Shown: positions 21,430 to 32,486, counted from the stretch's first letter. The stretch is DNA of 64,000 bases from Heterobilharzia americana (GCA_944470555.2 OX104132.1:20593755-20657754), one strand, 5' to 3'. Made by a program: numbers and translations. Notes: a model not told the origin generated them from the sequence alone.

Positions 21430-21790
21430 CTTCCGGTATAATGAAAGCCATGACCCGTGAGGTCAACCAGTCGGAAGAGAAATGGATGCCAACTGAAAAC
21501 CTTGGAATTGACAGAACTAGGAAACTGTGAACAACTGAATTCTGATGCAGTGACTAAAAAGGTAACGCGTTCGATCGAACTCAATACCACCAGGTATCGT
21601 AGTGAGCACATTGCCGTTGCGCTACCGGGTTGGAATCCAATTGTTCACATTCTCTTAATCCCGCCGATTCACGACATAACTCACTCTTCATGCAATGCGG
21701 TTGATGATTATTTGTTCTCATTTCCAAATCGTTTACGACTTCTCATCTCTCCTCGAAGCAAGTCACTAGCGCCCAATGGACTGTCCTTGG
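21430..21790 (+). repeat. Family B-related degraded unit
   Basis: 'gttgacagaactaggaaact', 'gaattctgatgcagtgacta' and the spacer-like end at 21720-21790 align in order with the family B variants at 54680-54930 and 57980-58245. No ribozyme remains recognisable. Confidence 0.4.
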
Positions 21791-22034
21791 TCTAATGTGA
21801 TCTGCAACTTAGCACAAAGCCGAAAATATTGATGTTTAAAAAAACAGAATAATCAAATATCATGTCGCATCTTTTCCACGTCCACACATCCAATTAAGTC
21901 CATAGGTCTACGATCTACTCTGCTGGTCCTTAAAACTACTGACAGGTAGGATGTGTCTCATATTTATAGTATAGAAAGGATCATTACATATTAATTACCA
22001 AGACGGGTTTTCCTACTGATATCATCAAACCTTT

Positions 22035-22215
22035 TCATAATTACTGTTACTTGTCGCAGTGGATAATGCTAGTCCATTTAAAGTGACTGATCGTGGGCTC
22101 AAATCTCAGGGAGGGGAACATCACTCATTGGCAGCCATATGCTTTCGGCCGAAGAGTTCCAAACAAAACGAAACTAGCTTCTATGATTCCACTTGTAATC
22201 ACTGTCGGTCAGTAA
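22035..22215 (+). repeat. Family A retroposon, degraded copy
   Basis: 'gtcgcagtggataatgctag' (box A side), 'gggctcaaatctcaggg' (box B side), 'catcactcattggcagcc' and the end 'atgattccacttgtaatcac'. The hammerhead core is lost ('cggccgaagagttcc'). Confidence 0.55.
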
Positions 22216-22382
22216 CATCTAAAACGAAACGGAATAGAGATTGTGCTGATAAATCTCATTGCAGTTTTCGTTGTAAAATGACATAAGTTGGTGGACCACA
22301 TAAAAAAGTAACAACAGCTAACACCTACTCGTTCTGGTCTCTATCCAAAACGGTATAACAGTGCGCATTTCGGAAGAGTTTC

Positions 22383-24560
22383 AGGATGTGACTGACGTAA
22401 TATGATGCCTAGAAGCCACTCGAAACACAACACAATGTCGAAAAATTGATTCCCTCTGAATACAAACGTCTTGTCACAACCATTGAATGCTGAAGACTGA
22501 ATAAACCAAAAAAGATTATCCAGTCAACTGTTGATTGAATATTATAAAAATTGTACAGAAATACAAGTTGTGTTATACCTCAATCGAATGCTGAGTTCCT
22601 CCACTAGACATCAACTATGCACACTTCAGTCTCTCACTACTCAATTAACCATAATCACCATTCTTCGAATGTATCGAATTGATAGGTGGCATAGGAGACA
22701 ACGTCACATGATTTATCATCACTTCTCAGTTGATAAACGCAGTTAACAATCTTGTGGAAGGAACTACTAAGTTTGTCAACTGAAATGATCCATGTTAAGA
22801 CAAACTGTGGACTCATTTCAATAGTCTTTGAATGGGACCAGGTCTCTGTACTAGCTTGCAATTATACTACAGAGCTAAGGAATGAAACTAATGTTACTCA
22901 CCATGAATATTGCCACGTGGTGGTGGTTGGGGAGTGCAGACCATGTGTTATATGCTGATTACGAGTCATCACCATTTCATATCACTGAATCTCAATCGAT
23001 CATTTTCTTACCATTGAGATTTAAATTTGACACCCGTCATCACAAAAGTCAAACCGATTACTACTAGACTACTGAGATACAACAACACTTCATTCCATAA
23101 CGAGGACAGTTCGGTCGATTGGTTAGATCCAGACAACCGACTACTGATCATATTCAGAAGACAAGTCACAGAGAGGACGAAATATGCCTTCTCAATTCCT
23201 TTCCTAACCACTAATAAGCCCTTCACTAACGACAATCTGAAATTGTCGGTAATATCACTCAACAGCATATATGTGAATAGCTGGCGATCAACTTGGATCA
23301 GCCAACGACAGAACTCTACAATTCACAACATGGGAGCACATCATCAGTTCCAAATATATTCTACATCTTGCCAACTGTCCACAGATGAACAGAAGTCTTG
23401 GAATAATGAAAGGATCCCTCAGCTCAGCAACTCACTTTCATGACACACGTCAACAGGAAACTATCCACGCTGATTTTTGTAGGCAAGAATGTGATCACTA
23501 ACCCTTCCTTGAAAACTGAAGAACATAGACAAACATTTATTGTGAATATAGGATCGATTGAAGAGTGACAGTGACTCAACATCGATCGACACCCAATCGA
23601 TCACATAAATGAAATTATTTCTGTCCCAATCAATACTCAGTGACACATTTGAGACATCTGAATGACAATGTGGTCGATGGATTGCATTGCTCTCCAGTGT
23701 TCAGTAGTGACCTGCTTCGAAATGAATTTCTTGATGTTCTACACAATAGTCGTCATCTATGGGGACTGACTAGTTGGCCGTGGAACCGATATCCATCAGT
23801 GACATTGGACAATAATTGCGTTTTTTTACAAATTGACAGAAGTAGGTGGAAAGGGAACATTTGATTGATTCTGAGGGAGTGATTAAGTGGTGACATGTTC
23901 ACCCACCAACTAAGACTTGACACCTGTGAGTTTGAAGCTTCAGGAAACTGTGGATGCACACTGTTGGACAGTCACAAACTACAACAAAACACATATACAA
24001 TCCTCTCACATTTCATGTGGTTTCCTATTCACGTCATTCCCTGCTGGGAGCTACTTCAAAATCAGTCAGTCAATCAACCAGTTTTACTCCCTTTGGTCGA
24101 GGATTCTCCTCACTGATCAACAACTCAGAAGAGACAAGAACAACTGAGGGTGAAGTTGTGCAACGATTAATGTTGCAGAGATGTTGCTTTCAATGGATAT
24201 TCAGTGTGGATTAGAATGGGAATGACGTCACACTGAAACTGTTAACCGTAGAACTCAACTGATTGAAACAGCCACCTTCATCAGAAAGGACAACACATGT
24301 AGTCAATCTCTATTTGTCTGGCTCTTTGTTGTGTGTGTGTGTGTATGTGTATGAAGTAAAATGACACTGGGGAGTCCAGTGAATGGAATCCAGTCAGGCT
24401 TCAAGTTTTCGTTCGACCAAGCATTATCGATTATACAACTCTGGTGAACCTCGGTAACTGCAGACAGTTTCATCAATGCTAATTACGACTTTTCCCCTTC
24501 GAGATTCAGCTCAATTGGGATTGAGACTAGTCCCATCCAATTGACATTAGTCACAATATA
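22383..24560 (+). repeat. Inverted-duplication unit, long form
   Basis: 22383-22710 and 24442-24555 match, in that order and on the opposite strand, the contiguous segment 57354-56905. The 1.73-kb interior (22711-24441) is absent from the other copy. The interior contains a degraded family B unit (23690-24000) and a 138-codon frame (23027-23443) without any recognised motif. I do not know what this repeat family is. Confidence 0.75.
23690..24000 (+). repeat. Family B retroposon, old copy inside the 1.73-kb segment
   Basis: 'tagtgacctgcttcgaaatg', 'catcagtgacattggacaat', 'aattgacagaagtaggtgga' and 'gatgcacactgttggacagtc' follow the family B order. All are heavily drifted. Confidence 0.45.
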
Positions 24561-24880
24561 CACGCAGTAAGAATTCGCCGTCCTCAAACTACTGAAGCCA
24601 ATGCCATACAAGCTCAGCTCTGTGTATCTGTGTGTATGCATGTAAGTGCACCTCAACTTTCTTCTGGTATATCTTCGGCGATCCTCAAATGCTGAAGTCA
24701 TATACTTCAGGTAGACAATAACTTAGATGATCTTCAGATATTCTGTAATAATCTCATTTTATGATGTTTTTCATGTTTCAGTTTTGCCAAATACGCCACA
24801 GTTAATCTTTGTCTCTCATGATATTCTAACGCAATTACAACTGACAGTTACAACACCTGATATTGATATTTTCGTTCACT
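24560..24880. other. Spacer before the main element
   Basis: No recognised gene or repeat. Confidence 0.35.
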
Positions 24881-24958
24881 AATTAACCGAAACAACCTCG
24901 CCTGGTTAACTAGTTTACTAGTTACTAGCCGGTCCTAAGCCCGGGTAAAGAGGGAAGG

Positions 24959-25966
24959 TTGGGCATAGGGCTAGCAACCCTACCCCGTAAAACAAATCTA
25001 ACCGCTAAAGAAACTTCAAAGCACAAACAAAATATAAAAAATGAAAACAAACTTATTCCCCGCTGGAATCGGAGAGGCGAAATGACGCCAGTTGGTGAAA
25101 GCCTTCGGGAAGCCAATTGGCCGATGTGTCTTCTCTCGATGAAAGCGAAAGTAAACGTGGGGACATGGAATGTCCGCACGATGTTTGAACCCAGTAAGGC
25201 AGCCCAGATTGCAAAGGAGATGAGAAGGTATAACATCGAAGTGCTTGGGATTTGCGAAAGCAGATGGAATGGGAGTGGACTCTCCAAACTGTCAACTGGA
25301 GAATCAATAATCTACTCCGGTCACCCAGACGCCAACCACGAGCACACTGAGGGAGTGGCTATCATGATGTCCTCAAGAGCATCGAAGGCTCTCATGCAGT
25401 GGGAACCAATCTCCTCCAGGATCATGACAGCAAGATTCAACTCAAAAGGAAGAAAGGTCACAATCATACAATGTTATGCACCTACAAATAATGCAGAGCA
25501 AGAGAAAAAGGAGGATTTCTACAGACAACTTCAATCAACACTGGACAAGACGTCAGTTGGCGATATCAAAATTCTGATGGGCGACATGAATGCCAAACTG
25601 GGAGGGGACAACACGGGAAGAGAACTAACCATGGGTCGAGAGGCACTAGGTGAAATGAATGAGAATGGAGAATTGTTTGCAGAATTCTGTGCATTCAACG
25701 ATTTGGTGATTGGAGGCAGTGTGTTCAGGCACAAAGATATCCACAAAGCGACATGGATTTCACCAGATGGACACACTAAAAATCAAATCGACTTTATCTC
25801 AATCTCAAGAAAATGGAGACGCAGTCTACTTAACACAAGGTCAAGAAGAGGAGCAGATGTAGGTTCAGACCACTACCTAGTGCAAGGAACCTTCCAAATC
25901 AAGTTAAAAGCCTTCAAGGAAGCTGGTGATAGACCTCAACATTCAAGTACAACACTCGGAAACTGA
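24959..25966 (+). CDS. AP endonuclease-like domain of the main non-LTR element
   Basis: The product would nick chromosomal DNA to prime reverse transcription. The conserved part starts at the internal methionine near residue 62 ('MKAKVNVGTWNVRTMFEPS'); the first ~60 residues are translated leader and a poor guide to the true start. Motifs in order: N-V-G-T-W-N-V-R-T (metal/phosphate-binding Asn), 'GICESRWNGSG' (catalytic Glu), 'QCYAPTN', 'MGDMNAKLG' (catalytic G-D-x-N), 'ATWISPDG' and 'GSDHYLV' (the S-D-H motif with the catalytic His). All expected catalytic residues are present. The frame ends early at 25966 because of a shift near 25930. The reading frame that continues the protein is open from 25933 onward in another phase. 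Many animal genomes carry relatives annotated as 'craniofacial development protein 2-like', which are this endonuclease. Confidence 0.9.
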   Translation: MGIGLATLPRKTNLTAKETSKHKQNIKNENKLIPRWNRRGEMTPVGESLREANWPMCLLSMKAKVNVGTWNVRTMFEPSKAAQIAKEMRRYNIEVLGICESRWNGSGLSKLSTGESIIYSGHPDANHEHTEGVAIMMSSRASKALMQWEPISSRIMTARFNSKGRKVTIIQCYAPTNNAEQEKKEDFYRQLQSTLDKTSVGDIKILMGDMNAKLGGDNTGRELTMGREALGEMNENGELFAEFCAFNDLVIGGSVFRHKDIHKATWISPDGHTKNQIDFISISRKWRRSLLNTRSRRGADVGSDHYLVQGTFQIKLKAFKEAGDRPQHSSTTLGN

Positions 25967-26049
25967 AGGATGAAACTACAAAGGAGATCTTCACGTCAGC
26001 CATCAAGACAAAATGGGAGACATCGAGGAACATCCCTGAAGAAACCTGT

Positions 26050-27492
26050 GTGGAAGAACACTGGAAGTCTTTGAAAGCTATGTGGAAAGAAACCTGCACA
26101 ACAGTATTAGGAAGGAAGAAGGAAGACAAGGAATGGATCTCGACGGATACCTGGAAGCTGATAGAGGAGAGGAGGATGGTGAAGCAGAAGATAAACCAGT
26201 GCAAGGATGCTCAACGACAAGAGGAACTGAGCACAATGTATAAAACACTGGACAAAGAAGTGAAGAAGAGTGCACGCAAAGACAAAAGACACTTCTACGA
26301 AACACTGGCAAGTGAAGCAGAACAGGCTGCAGGTAAGAGAGACCTGACGACATTGTATCAAATAACCAGGTTGCTATCAGGGAAGAGACCAACACAGATG
26401 AAACCAATAAAAGATGAAGAAGGAAATTTAATTACAAAAGAAGAGAAACAGAGGAAACGATGGGCCGACCACTTCAAGAAGCTCTTGAATCGACCACCAC
26501 CTGCACTTCGTCCAGAAATACCACCTGCAGCCGCTGAACTACAAGTGAACATTAATCCCCCAACGAAAATGGAAGTCCTGAACGCCATAAAGCTACTGAA
26601 ATGCGGGAAAGCAGCAGGACCAGATGGAATACCGCCAGAAGCACTGAGAACAGATGCAGAGACAACAGCGGCCATGCTCACACCACTATTGCAGAAGGTG
26701 TGGAGGGAAGAGAAGGTACCTGACGATTGGAAGAAGGGTTACCTTGTCAAACTGCCGAAGAAGGGAGACCTCAGTGCTTGCAAGAACTGGCGCGGAATCA
26801 CTCTCCTGTCCACCCCAAGTAAAATATTAAGCCGCATCATCCTGGAGAGGCTTAAAGACGCACTGGATTCAAAACTGCGACCGGAACAGGCAGGCTTCAG
26901 GAAGTACAAATCATGTGCTGACCAAATTGCAACGCTTCGTATCATCATAGAACAGAGCATAGAATGGCAATCACCTCTCCACCTCAACTTCATCGACTTT
27001 GAGAAGGCCTTTGACAGCGTCGACCGAGAAGTAATTTGGAAACTGCTTCAATACTACGGAGTACCGCAAACCTTTATCCGCCTCATTCAACAACTATATG
27101 AAGATGCTACATGCCAAGTAATCCACAATGGGAAGCTCAGTGATGCCTTTGAAGTGAAGACAGGAGTGAAACAAGGTTGCCTACTATCCCCCATGATATT
27201 CTTGATTGTGGTGGACTGGATCATGCAGCAAACAGTAGGCAGCGAGAAGAGGGGGATACACTGGACGACGGAAAAGAACCTAGAAGACTTGGATTTCGCC
27301 GATGACTTATGCCTAATGTCACATAAACTTGAAGATCTGCAGGCAAAAACTAACAAGTTGATAGAAGAGGCAGCGAAGACGGGACTTCAGGTGAATATAG
27401 AGAAGACAGAAGTGATGAAGATACCGCACCACCACCTCCAACAACAACAACAAACTCCAATCACCGTCAACGGGAGAAACTTAAGGAAGTAA
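26050..27492 (+). CDS. Reverse transcriptase domain of the main non-LTR element
   Basis: This 480-codon frame is actually open from about 25933, so the listed ATG is only the first Met after the frameshift. A basic, Lys/Glu-rich linker (first ~170 residues) is followed by the RT fingers and palm. Motifs: 'KCGKAAGPDGIPPEALR' (motif 1), 'NWRGITLLSTPSKI', 'QAGFRKYKSCADQIATL', 'FIDFEKAFDSVDR' (motif A, first catalytic Asp), 'TGVKQGCLLSPMIF' (motif B), 'LDFADDLCLM' (motif C, F-A-D-D) and 'GLQVNIEKTEVMKI'. All three catalytic Asp residues are intact. The frame stops at 27492 because one base is missing near 27480 relative to the copy at 51410. The protein otherwise continues in the next frame. Confidence 0.92.
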   Translation: MEEHWKSLKAMWKETCTTVLGRKKEDKEWISTDTWKLIEERRMVKQKINQCKDAQRQEELSTMYKTLDKEVKKSARKDKRHFYETLASEAEQAAGKRDLTTLYQITRLLSGKRPTQMKPIKDEEGNLITKEEKQRKRWADHFKKLLNRPPPALRPEIPPAAAELQVNINPPTKMEVLNAIKLLKCGKAAGPDGIPPEALRTDAETTAAMLTPLLQKVWREEKVPDDWKKGYLVKLPKKGDLSACKNWRGITLLSTPSKILSRIILERLKDALDSKLRPEQAGFRKYKSCADQIATLRIIIEQSIEWQSPLHLNFIDFEKAFDSVDREVIWKLLQYYGVPQTFIRLIQQLYEDATCQVIHNGKLSDAFEVKTGVKQGCLLSPMIFLIVVDWIMQQTVGSEKRGIHWTTEKNLEDLDFADDLCLMSHKLEDLQAKTNKLIEEAAKTGLQVNIEKTEVMKIPHHHLQQQQQTPITVNGRNLRK

Positions 27493-27599
27493 CCTCCTTC
27501 ACTTATCTAGGAAGCACTGTTTCAACTACAGGCGGGACGGACGAGGACGTCAAAGTCAGAATCGGAAAAGCAAGACAGGCGTTCATTAGCCTGAAACCA

Positions 27600-28091
27600 G
27601 TGTGGAGATCTTCTGCACTCAGCATGCGGAACAAGATACGGATTTTCAACACCAACGTCAAGTCAGTGCTCTTGTATGGCTCAGAGACTTGGCGCGTCAC
27701 GAAAGGTATTTCCAATAAACTACAGACATTCATCAACAACTGCTTACGCTCGCTGCTGAAGATCAGATGGCCAGAAAAAATAAGCAACAAGGAACTCTGG
27801 GAACGAACCAACCAAGAACCTATCACGCAACAAATATGCAGGAAGAAGTGGAGATGGATTGGCCATGCACTGAGAAGGCCGACTGAGGACATCACGCGTC
27901 AGGCCCTCGAGTGGAATCCCCATGGGAAGCGACGAGTTGGACGTCCGAGGGTGACATGGAGGAGGTCGTGCGAGGAGGAAATGAGAGGTTGTGGGCTGTC
28001 GTGGGACCAGGTTCAAAAGATCTCAGAGAACAGAGGTCACTGGAGGCGTGCTACTGAAGCCCTATGTTCCACTAGGAACCCAAGGGACTAA
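27600..28091 (+). CDS. C-terminal region of the main non-LTR element protein
   Basis: The frame is open from about 27483 ('EVTSFTYLGSTVSTT') and the first Met is at 27600. Conserved stretches 'LLYGSETWRVTK', 'KKWRWIGHALRRP' and 'GRPRVTWRRSCEEEM' are usual at the C-terminal end of this retrotransposon group. The stop is followed within a few bases by the (TAA)n tail. It is separated from the RT frame only by the frameshift near 27480. The function of this basic, Trp/Arg-rich region is not established; RNA or DNA binding is a reasonable guess. Confidence 0.85.
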   Translation: MWRSSALSMRNKIRIFNTNVKSVLLYGSETWRVTKGISNKLQTFINNCLRSLLKIRWPEKISNKELWERTNQEPITQQICRKKWRWIGHALRRPTEDITRQALEWNPHGKRRVGRPRVTWRRSCEEEMRGCGLSWDQVQKISENRGHWRRATEALCSTRNPRD

Positions 28092-28129
28092 TAATAATAA
28101 TAATAAATTAACCGAAACCCTTTGAAGTA

Positions 28130-28360
28130 AACAGTTACACTATGATGGTTTCGTGCCTCAGTGGCCATCGGTTCGAGGTTCGAGTCTCACTTGGAAATAC
28201 GCAAGCTTTTGGGATGTATACACTTCCAGGTGACGAGTCCTAAATGGTACGAAGTGCGCATACTGGATTCTACTTCTACCCCTCACCAAGTAAATTACAA
28301 CACTAAATATTCGGATAGAAACAAGACATCCCCGTAGCAGCATATATGCCAACAAGAAGG
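28130..28360 (+). repeat. Family A retroposon, degraded
   Basis: Box-B-like 'gaggttcgagtctc' near 28175, then 'aggtgacgagtcctaaatgg' (28231-28250), in which C3 of the hammerhead core is G, then the family tail to about 28350 ('acatccccgtagcagcatat'). Confidence 0.65.
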
Positions 28361-28739
28361 GGGCAATTAGGCTTGTTTAGATGAATACACTTCATTCAGA
28401 GAAAGTGAGTCGTGTCAACCAACTGAGTGGTGTCACATGATCATGATTCGAGTCTGTTATTCCAGTCAGTTCATGGATGGAGAAGTGCTGGAGTCGACAG
28501 GTATTCAGGTTACGTATCACGTTAACCTATACATGCGTAAACATCGTCGATTAACTATCCACTGTTGGTTTGACAGTTTAGTGTAAACTTAGAAATTCCC
28601 TACTGTCTATTTGTGAGTATGGGTAAAGCACTAATTATTGTAAATGTGTTACGTGTTCAGCTGAAGCTCGTTTTCGACACAAGTTGATATATATATTCAA
28701 CTTTTCCTCTTACGAAAATCCAGATAGCGGGTGGGGAAA

Positions 28740-28930
28740 TTCACTAGATGGCTTTCACCAGCTTGACATCTGTCAGACGATCGCTACATCGAATTCAGTC
28801 ATACAGGAGGATAACCATGGTAACGTAAATGTCTACAATACTGGGTGACGTGGGTTCGAACCCCAGGTGCGACATCAATTCCTTCCTTAGTGACTAGTAC
28901 CAACAGAAGCGAAACCTAACCTGATCAGGG
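28740..28930 (+). repeat. Family D tRNA-like retroposon with hammerhead remnant
   Basis: Box B 'gtgggttcgaacccc' (28850-28864) is followed 25 bp later by 'tgactagtaccaacagaagc' and 'gaaacctaacc' (28891-28921). This aligns with the hammerhead core of the other family D copies but has lost C3 and part of the core. Confidence 0.55.
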
Positions 28931-29214
28931 TTTCCTCCCAAACCCTTTCAACTAACTAACATTTAACAAAGTATATCATGATTCTGAGTCATTTAGCTTA
29001 GTGACTACATCTTTCTCCGCTAATTTATTTCTTTGCAGACTCGATTTCAGCTTTAGGTGAAGAAGCCACCTGACCAAGTCAGGGGTATGGCATTCATTTA
29101 CAGGGATAAGCAAAGTGAGATACAATCATCACTTATGGATAAATAGTCTGTTACGAACAAGTTTGAAAACTTCTGGCTTCAGCATTTAACGATAAACTGA
29201 AATGATCTGGTTAG

Positions 29215-29365
29215 TTTGCAGGTTTCGTGGCTGGATGCAATCGACAAGATGACTTACTTGATGTGTTTTGCGCTCATTGGCACTTATCAGAGAAACTTTC
29301 TCTTCTCAGATATTCGAACCCACATCACTCAGTGTTGTAGTCAGCGAGGCTGCAATTGAGTTATT
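29215..29365 (-). repeat. Family D tRNA-like retroposon (minus)
   Basis: Minus-strand box B 'gtgggttcgaatatc' (about 29311-29325) and a hammerhead remnant at about 29255-29298 (CUGAUAAG, then 'gccaatgagcgcaaaacaca'), in which G8 and G12 are changed. Confidence 0.55.
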
Positions 29366-29489
29366 AGAGCTATGATTGGTCGCCTGTAGGACTGGATTAC
29401 ACAAACTGGAGAGGAACCAGTCTGGTGTCGACCAAACCCTAAAGATCGTTTTGTTGTAAAGTCACCAAGCTGAGAGGTTCACCTTCGCG

Positions 29490-29665
29490 GTACCCTTTGA
29501 TGTATATCAGTTGGTTGGAGGCAATCGGTAGGAAGACCTGCTTGATTAAGGTTTCAGGCTTGTCGGTATTCGTCAGACGGAACTGATGTCCAACCTGAGA
29601 TTTGGACCCACGTCACCCAGTGTTACAGGCAATGACGTCACCACTGAGCAACTGCAGGTGTTATA
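29490..29665 (-). repeat. Family D tRNA-like retroposon (minus)
   Basis: Minus-strand box B 'cgtgggtccaaatctc' and, at about 29538-29582, the hammerhead-like CUGACGA, a loop segment AUACCGACAAGCCU, then GAAA and CCUUAAUC. The core residues are kept but the closing pairs of stem II are weak. Confidence 0.6.
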
Positions 29666-29699
29666 GAATTGTGTCAAAAACCAAGCTGATTACAAATCA

Positions 29700-30785
29700 G
29701 TTTCTACAAGCATTTACTTCAGAGTGTAGGTAAAGTCTACAGGAATATGAAACGAGAAATTTGGCCCAACCCAAGTGAACCCTACCCATGTATTACCTTA
29801 CCAACATATGGTTGGATATACACTGACGGAATAAAGTGTTCCAGAGGCTAACAAAGACACACACACACACATGTATACTGCAGCGGGTTGTTGCTGTTGT
29901 TATAATTCAGGGTGGGTGTCGAAAACACAGAAGTATTGAACAACATGAATGCTAATAATAGTAACAATAACAGTAATATATAAAGCAGGTCTTGTTTACT
30001 TTACCTATACTGCCACTGCTACGACTGTATACGTTCGTTGTGAGAGAACACGAAAAACTGAGTTTAACATAACAATACAAATATTCAACGACAGAGAATG
30101 AATATGTTTTTAAAGTCTATATGAAGCAACCCATCTGGTGATAATGTTGTCATACTGTAGGGGTATGTTTCTTTTTTAATCTGAAGGTATGTTTCCAGAC
30201 ATAATTGTGTACATATGCATCGCTGTGTTTCTCTGTTTGTTTGTTTGTTTGTCTATGAAGTGGGGCTGATTTTCTCTTCAAAATTTCATTCATATTTGGA
30301 AGTAATACAAACAATATGGGCTTAACTGAAAAACTGTTTGTTTTGGTCATTCAGAAAATGGTGGCGGTAGTGGCGAGGGGGGGGATAAAAGTTATAGGGA
30401 TCTATTGAGAATAGAATACTGGTCTTGTAGACAAACAACACCTTTTTCGTATCCCTTATTTTTGCGCATAAAAAGGAATAAACTGACGGCAAAATCAATC
30501 AGTTGTGCATAAAACAAGAATATATGAAAACACCATCTGTACAACAATGAATTCACACATACACACATAAACAAACAAACAAACAACTGAATTAAACGAC
30601 TTAGTAGTAAAAAAATGAGGGGACATTGTTTACTTGATTACATTTGTTGTATACGATGCTGTTCTTCTCCGATATTTCAAGGGGAAATCATGATTTCACA
30701 CATGCACACACTATTCTAAAGTGCCAGGGCAGTGAGACAGTTATGCAAAGATAAAAGATTTTTAAAAAAATCCTATTTCACTGTT
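29700..30785. other. AT-rich spacer with microsatellites
   Basis: (CA)n near 29857-29870, GTTT-type runs near 30233-30252 and AAAC runs near 30568-30585. The 60-70-codon frames here carry no motif. Confidence 0.4.
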
Positions 30786-31139
30786 TTTGAAGTGACCAGT
30801 GGACATGAATTCAAGAAACCTGATTCTTCTCATGGTAGAAGTAATCCGAAAGGAAACGACAAATGAGCCAACACCGCCAGCCCCGCAGATCCTGGGGCAT
30901 GGTGGAGTGTGTTATTTTTGGGGCCAACCTTTTCTAACCCCCCACCCCCACCCCCGCTTCCCACTGAGAAGGCAGCATCAGCATGGCACTGCTGGTCATA
31001 CCCCACCCAGCTAGCAGCAGTACGACTTCGCCCTTAGACCCCCATCATAGTGTAGCAATTTACACTATAACGGTAACTGCTTTTCGTCTGACCGCTATCC
31101 AACAGACCTTTCTGGTATGGTAGAACCTCGAGGGAACAA

Positions 31140-31370
31140 GTGTTCCACCAGCATAGCTCGATGGGTCATTGTGATATGCAAGCCCGACACCATGTCAAGG
31201 TAGCATCTATCGGTCTGGACAATTTGAGAATGTTTGGAATGCGGTTCTCACCACCCCAGGATTGGTCTTCAGAGGTGCCACGGCTAACAATAGAGAGTGT
31301 AGTGATTGAGTATGTCGACCACTTCACTTACCTGGGAAGTAAGATCAGCCCTGCCCTGGTGGCTCAGTAG
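31140..31370 (+). pseudogene. RT C-terminal fragment (second lineage), part 1
   Basis: The segment 'FGMRFSPPQDW' followed by 'YVDHFTYLGSKISP' matches the region just after the RT thumb in this retrotransposon lineage. A stop at 31370 interrupts it. The catalytic A-D-D motif lies upstream in the intact gene and is absent here. Confidence 0.65.
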
Positions 31371-31525
31371 TCGATAAAATCTCTGCACGGATACAAAAGG
31401 CTCCATCAGCTTCTGCCAACTTACGCCACCTATGGCGCGGCCATCATATCTGTTTGTCTATTACGGGTCGCGTGTATCGCACAGCAATCTGGTCTGTTCT
31501 GCTGGATGACTGCGAAACATAGCTA

Positions 31526-31777
31526 TTGAAGGTGGAAGATATAAGAAGGCTTCAAGTGTTTGACCACCGTTGCCTTCGTAGTATAGGCCGTATTCCGTGG
31601 TGTCACCATGTGAGTAATGCAGAAGTCAGGTACAGAGTTTTAGGGAGTAGAGGTAAATCAGTTGACGATGAGGTTATGAACCTTCATCAACTGAGATGGT
31701 TGGGACACGTGTTACGTATGCCTAGTCACCAATTGCCTCATCACACAATGTTAGCCGAAGTAGGTCCAGGCTGGTAA
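31526..31777 (+). pseudogene. RT C-terminal fragment (second lineage), part 2
   Basis: 'KVEDIRRLQVFDHRCLRSI', 'VSNAEVRYRVLG' and 'LRWLGHVLRMP' are the usual C-terminal landmarks of this lineage. The frame stops at 31777 within 'VGPGW', and degraded sequence to about 31960 carries the remaining C-terminal part in other frames. Not functional. Confidence 0.75.
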
Positions 31778-32179
31778 AATGCCCGAGGTGGCCAGACTAA
31801 AACATGGCACCAATGTATGAAATTGTTTACTGTTGGTTTGAGGCATGTGGGGCGATGCAGACTAGGTGGTTGGGGTCGGCGGGACAAGAGGAACCAGTGA
31901 CTCAAGAGTCTTGGGAACATGGCTGAGAACCGATGTCAGTGGCGCAGACGTATACACACACTATCCTCATCTTGACGACGCTATACTGAATCTCACCATT
32001 TTCGCATTCTTCCTTTCTCTCTTTTCATACTTTATATTTCTTTTGACTGCATTCACTTATCTTCATCCTTCACTTCACTACCTTTGTACTTGATGTACTG
32101 ATATGAGGTGTGGCAACTAGGAGGGTTACGTAGTAATGCCTGGTCCTATTTTGATATTGATGATGGTGAGAAGTAATCC

Positions 32180-32480
32180 AGTTATACCAGTACAGCCTTC
32201 CCGGAGCCACTTATTCAAAGATCACTCCATTTCACCATCTAATGTCATTTAGTGAAGTGTTAAAAACTTACTAAGCATATTGAGTATACCAGTTTCGTCG
32301 ACCCCCCTTCCCTGGCAGTATTATTTCATCACTCATAAACGGAAATCAGGTCTGAATCAAGACGGAACCGCACCACCTTCTTCCTATTATTAAAGAATAA
32401 GCCAACGATCTTTATCTCCGAATCTCAATCTTTTCATAACAGAGTGTAACGGCCAATACAAGTTTATAACTTTAGCTATG
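32180..32480. other. Short spacer
   Basis: Nothing recognised. Confidence 0.3.
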
Positions 32481-32486
32481 TGATAC

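Larger units (their letters stand above)
24894..28105 (+). mobile_element. Main non-LTR retrotransposon (RTE-like), full-length copy
   Basis: About 3.2 kb running from 'aacctcgcctggttaactag' to a (TAA)n tail. A perfect 13-bp target-site duplication, 'aattaaccgaaac', lies at 24881-24893 and 28106-28118. The order is a short 5' leader, AP endonuclease-like domain, reverse transcriptase, a C-terminal region, and a 3' tail of trinucleotide repeats rather than poly(A), as in RTE-type elements. It moves by target-primed reverse transcription. This is the youngest-looking of at least eight copies here, but two frameshifts (near 25930 and near 27480) split its single coding region, so it is unlikely to be autonomous. 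Confidence 0.9.
30790..32175 (+). mobile_element. Second non-LTR retrotransposon lineage, internally deleted relic
   Basis: A 5' leader-like part (30790-31200, with 'cagcatcagcatggcactgc') is joined directly to the C-terminal part of a reverse transcriptase gene (31200-31960) and a 3' tail ending in TTGATATTGATGATG at about 32165. The endonuclease and the RT catalytic core are missing. It differs in sequence from the main element. I associate it with the SR2/RTE-like elements of schistosomes from memory of conserved phrases, without certainty. Confidence 0.65.

Noticed and set aside
23027..23443. 138-codon open frame as a host gene
   Set aside because: No recognisable motif, no conserved partner (the paralogous copy lacks the region), and the length is not exceptional for AT-rich DNA.
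22711..24441. An intron lost by retroposition in the 57-kb copy
   Set aside because: The ends are not GT...AG or a reverse-strand equivalent at the observed junction, and there is no coding continuity across it.
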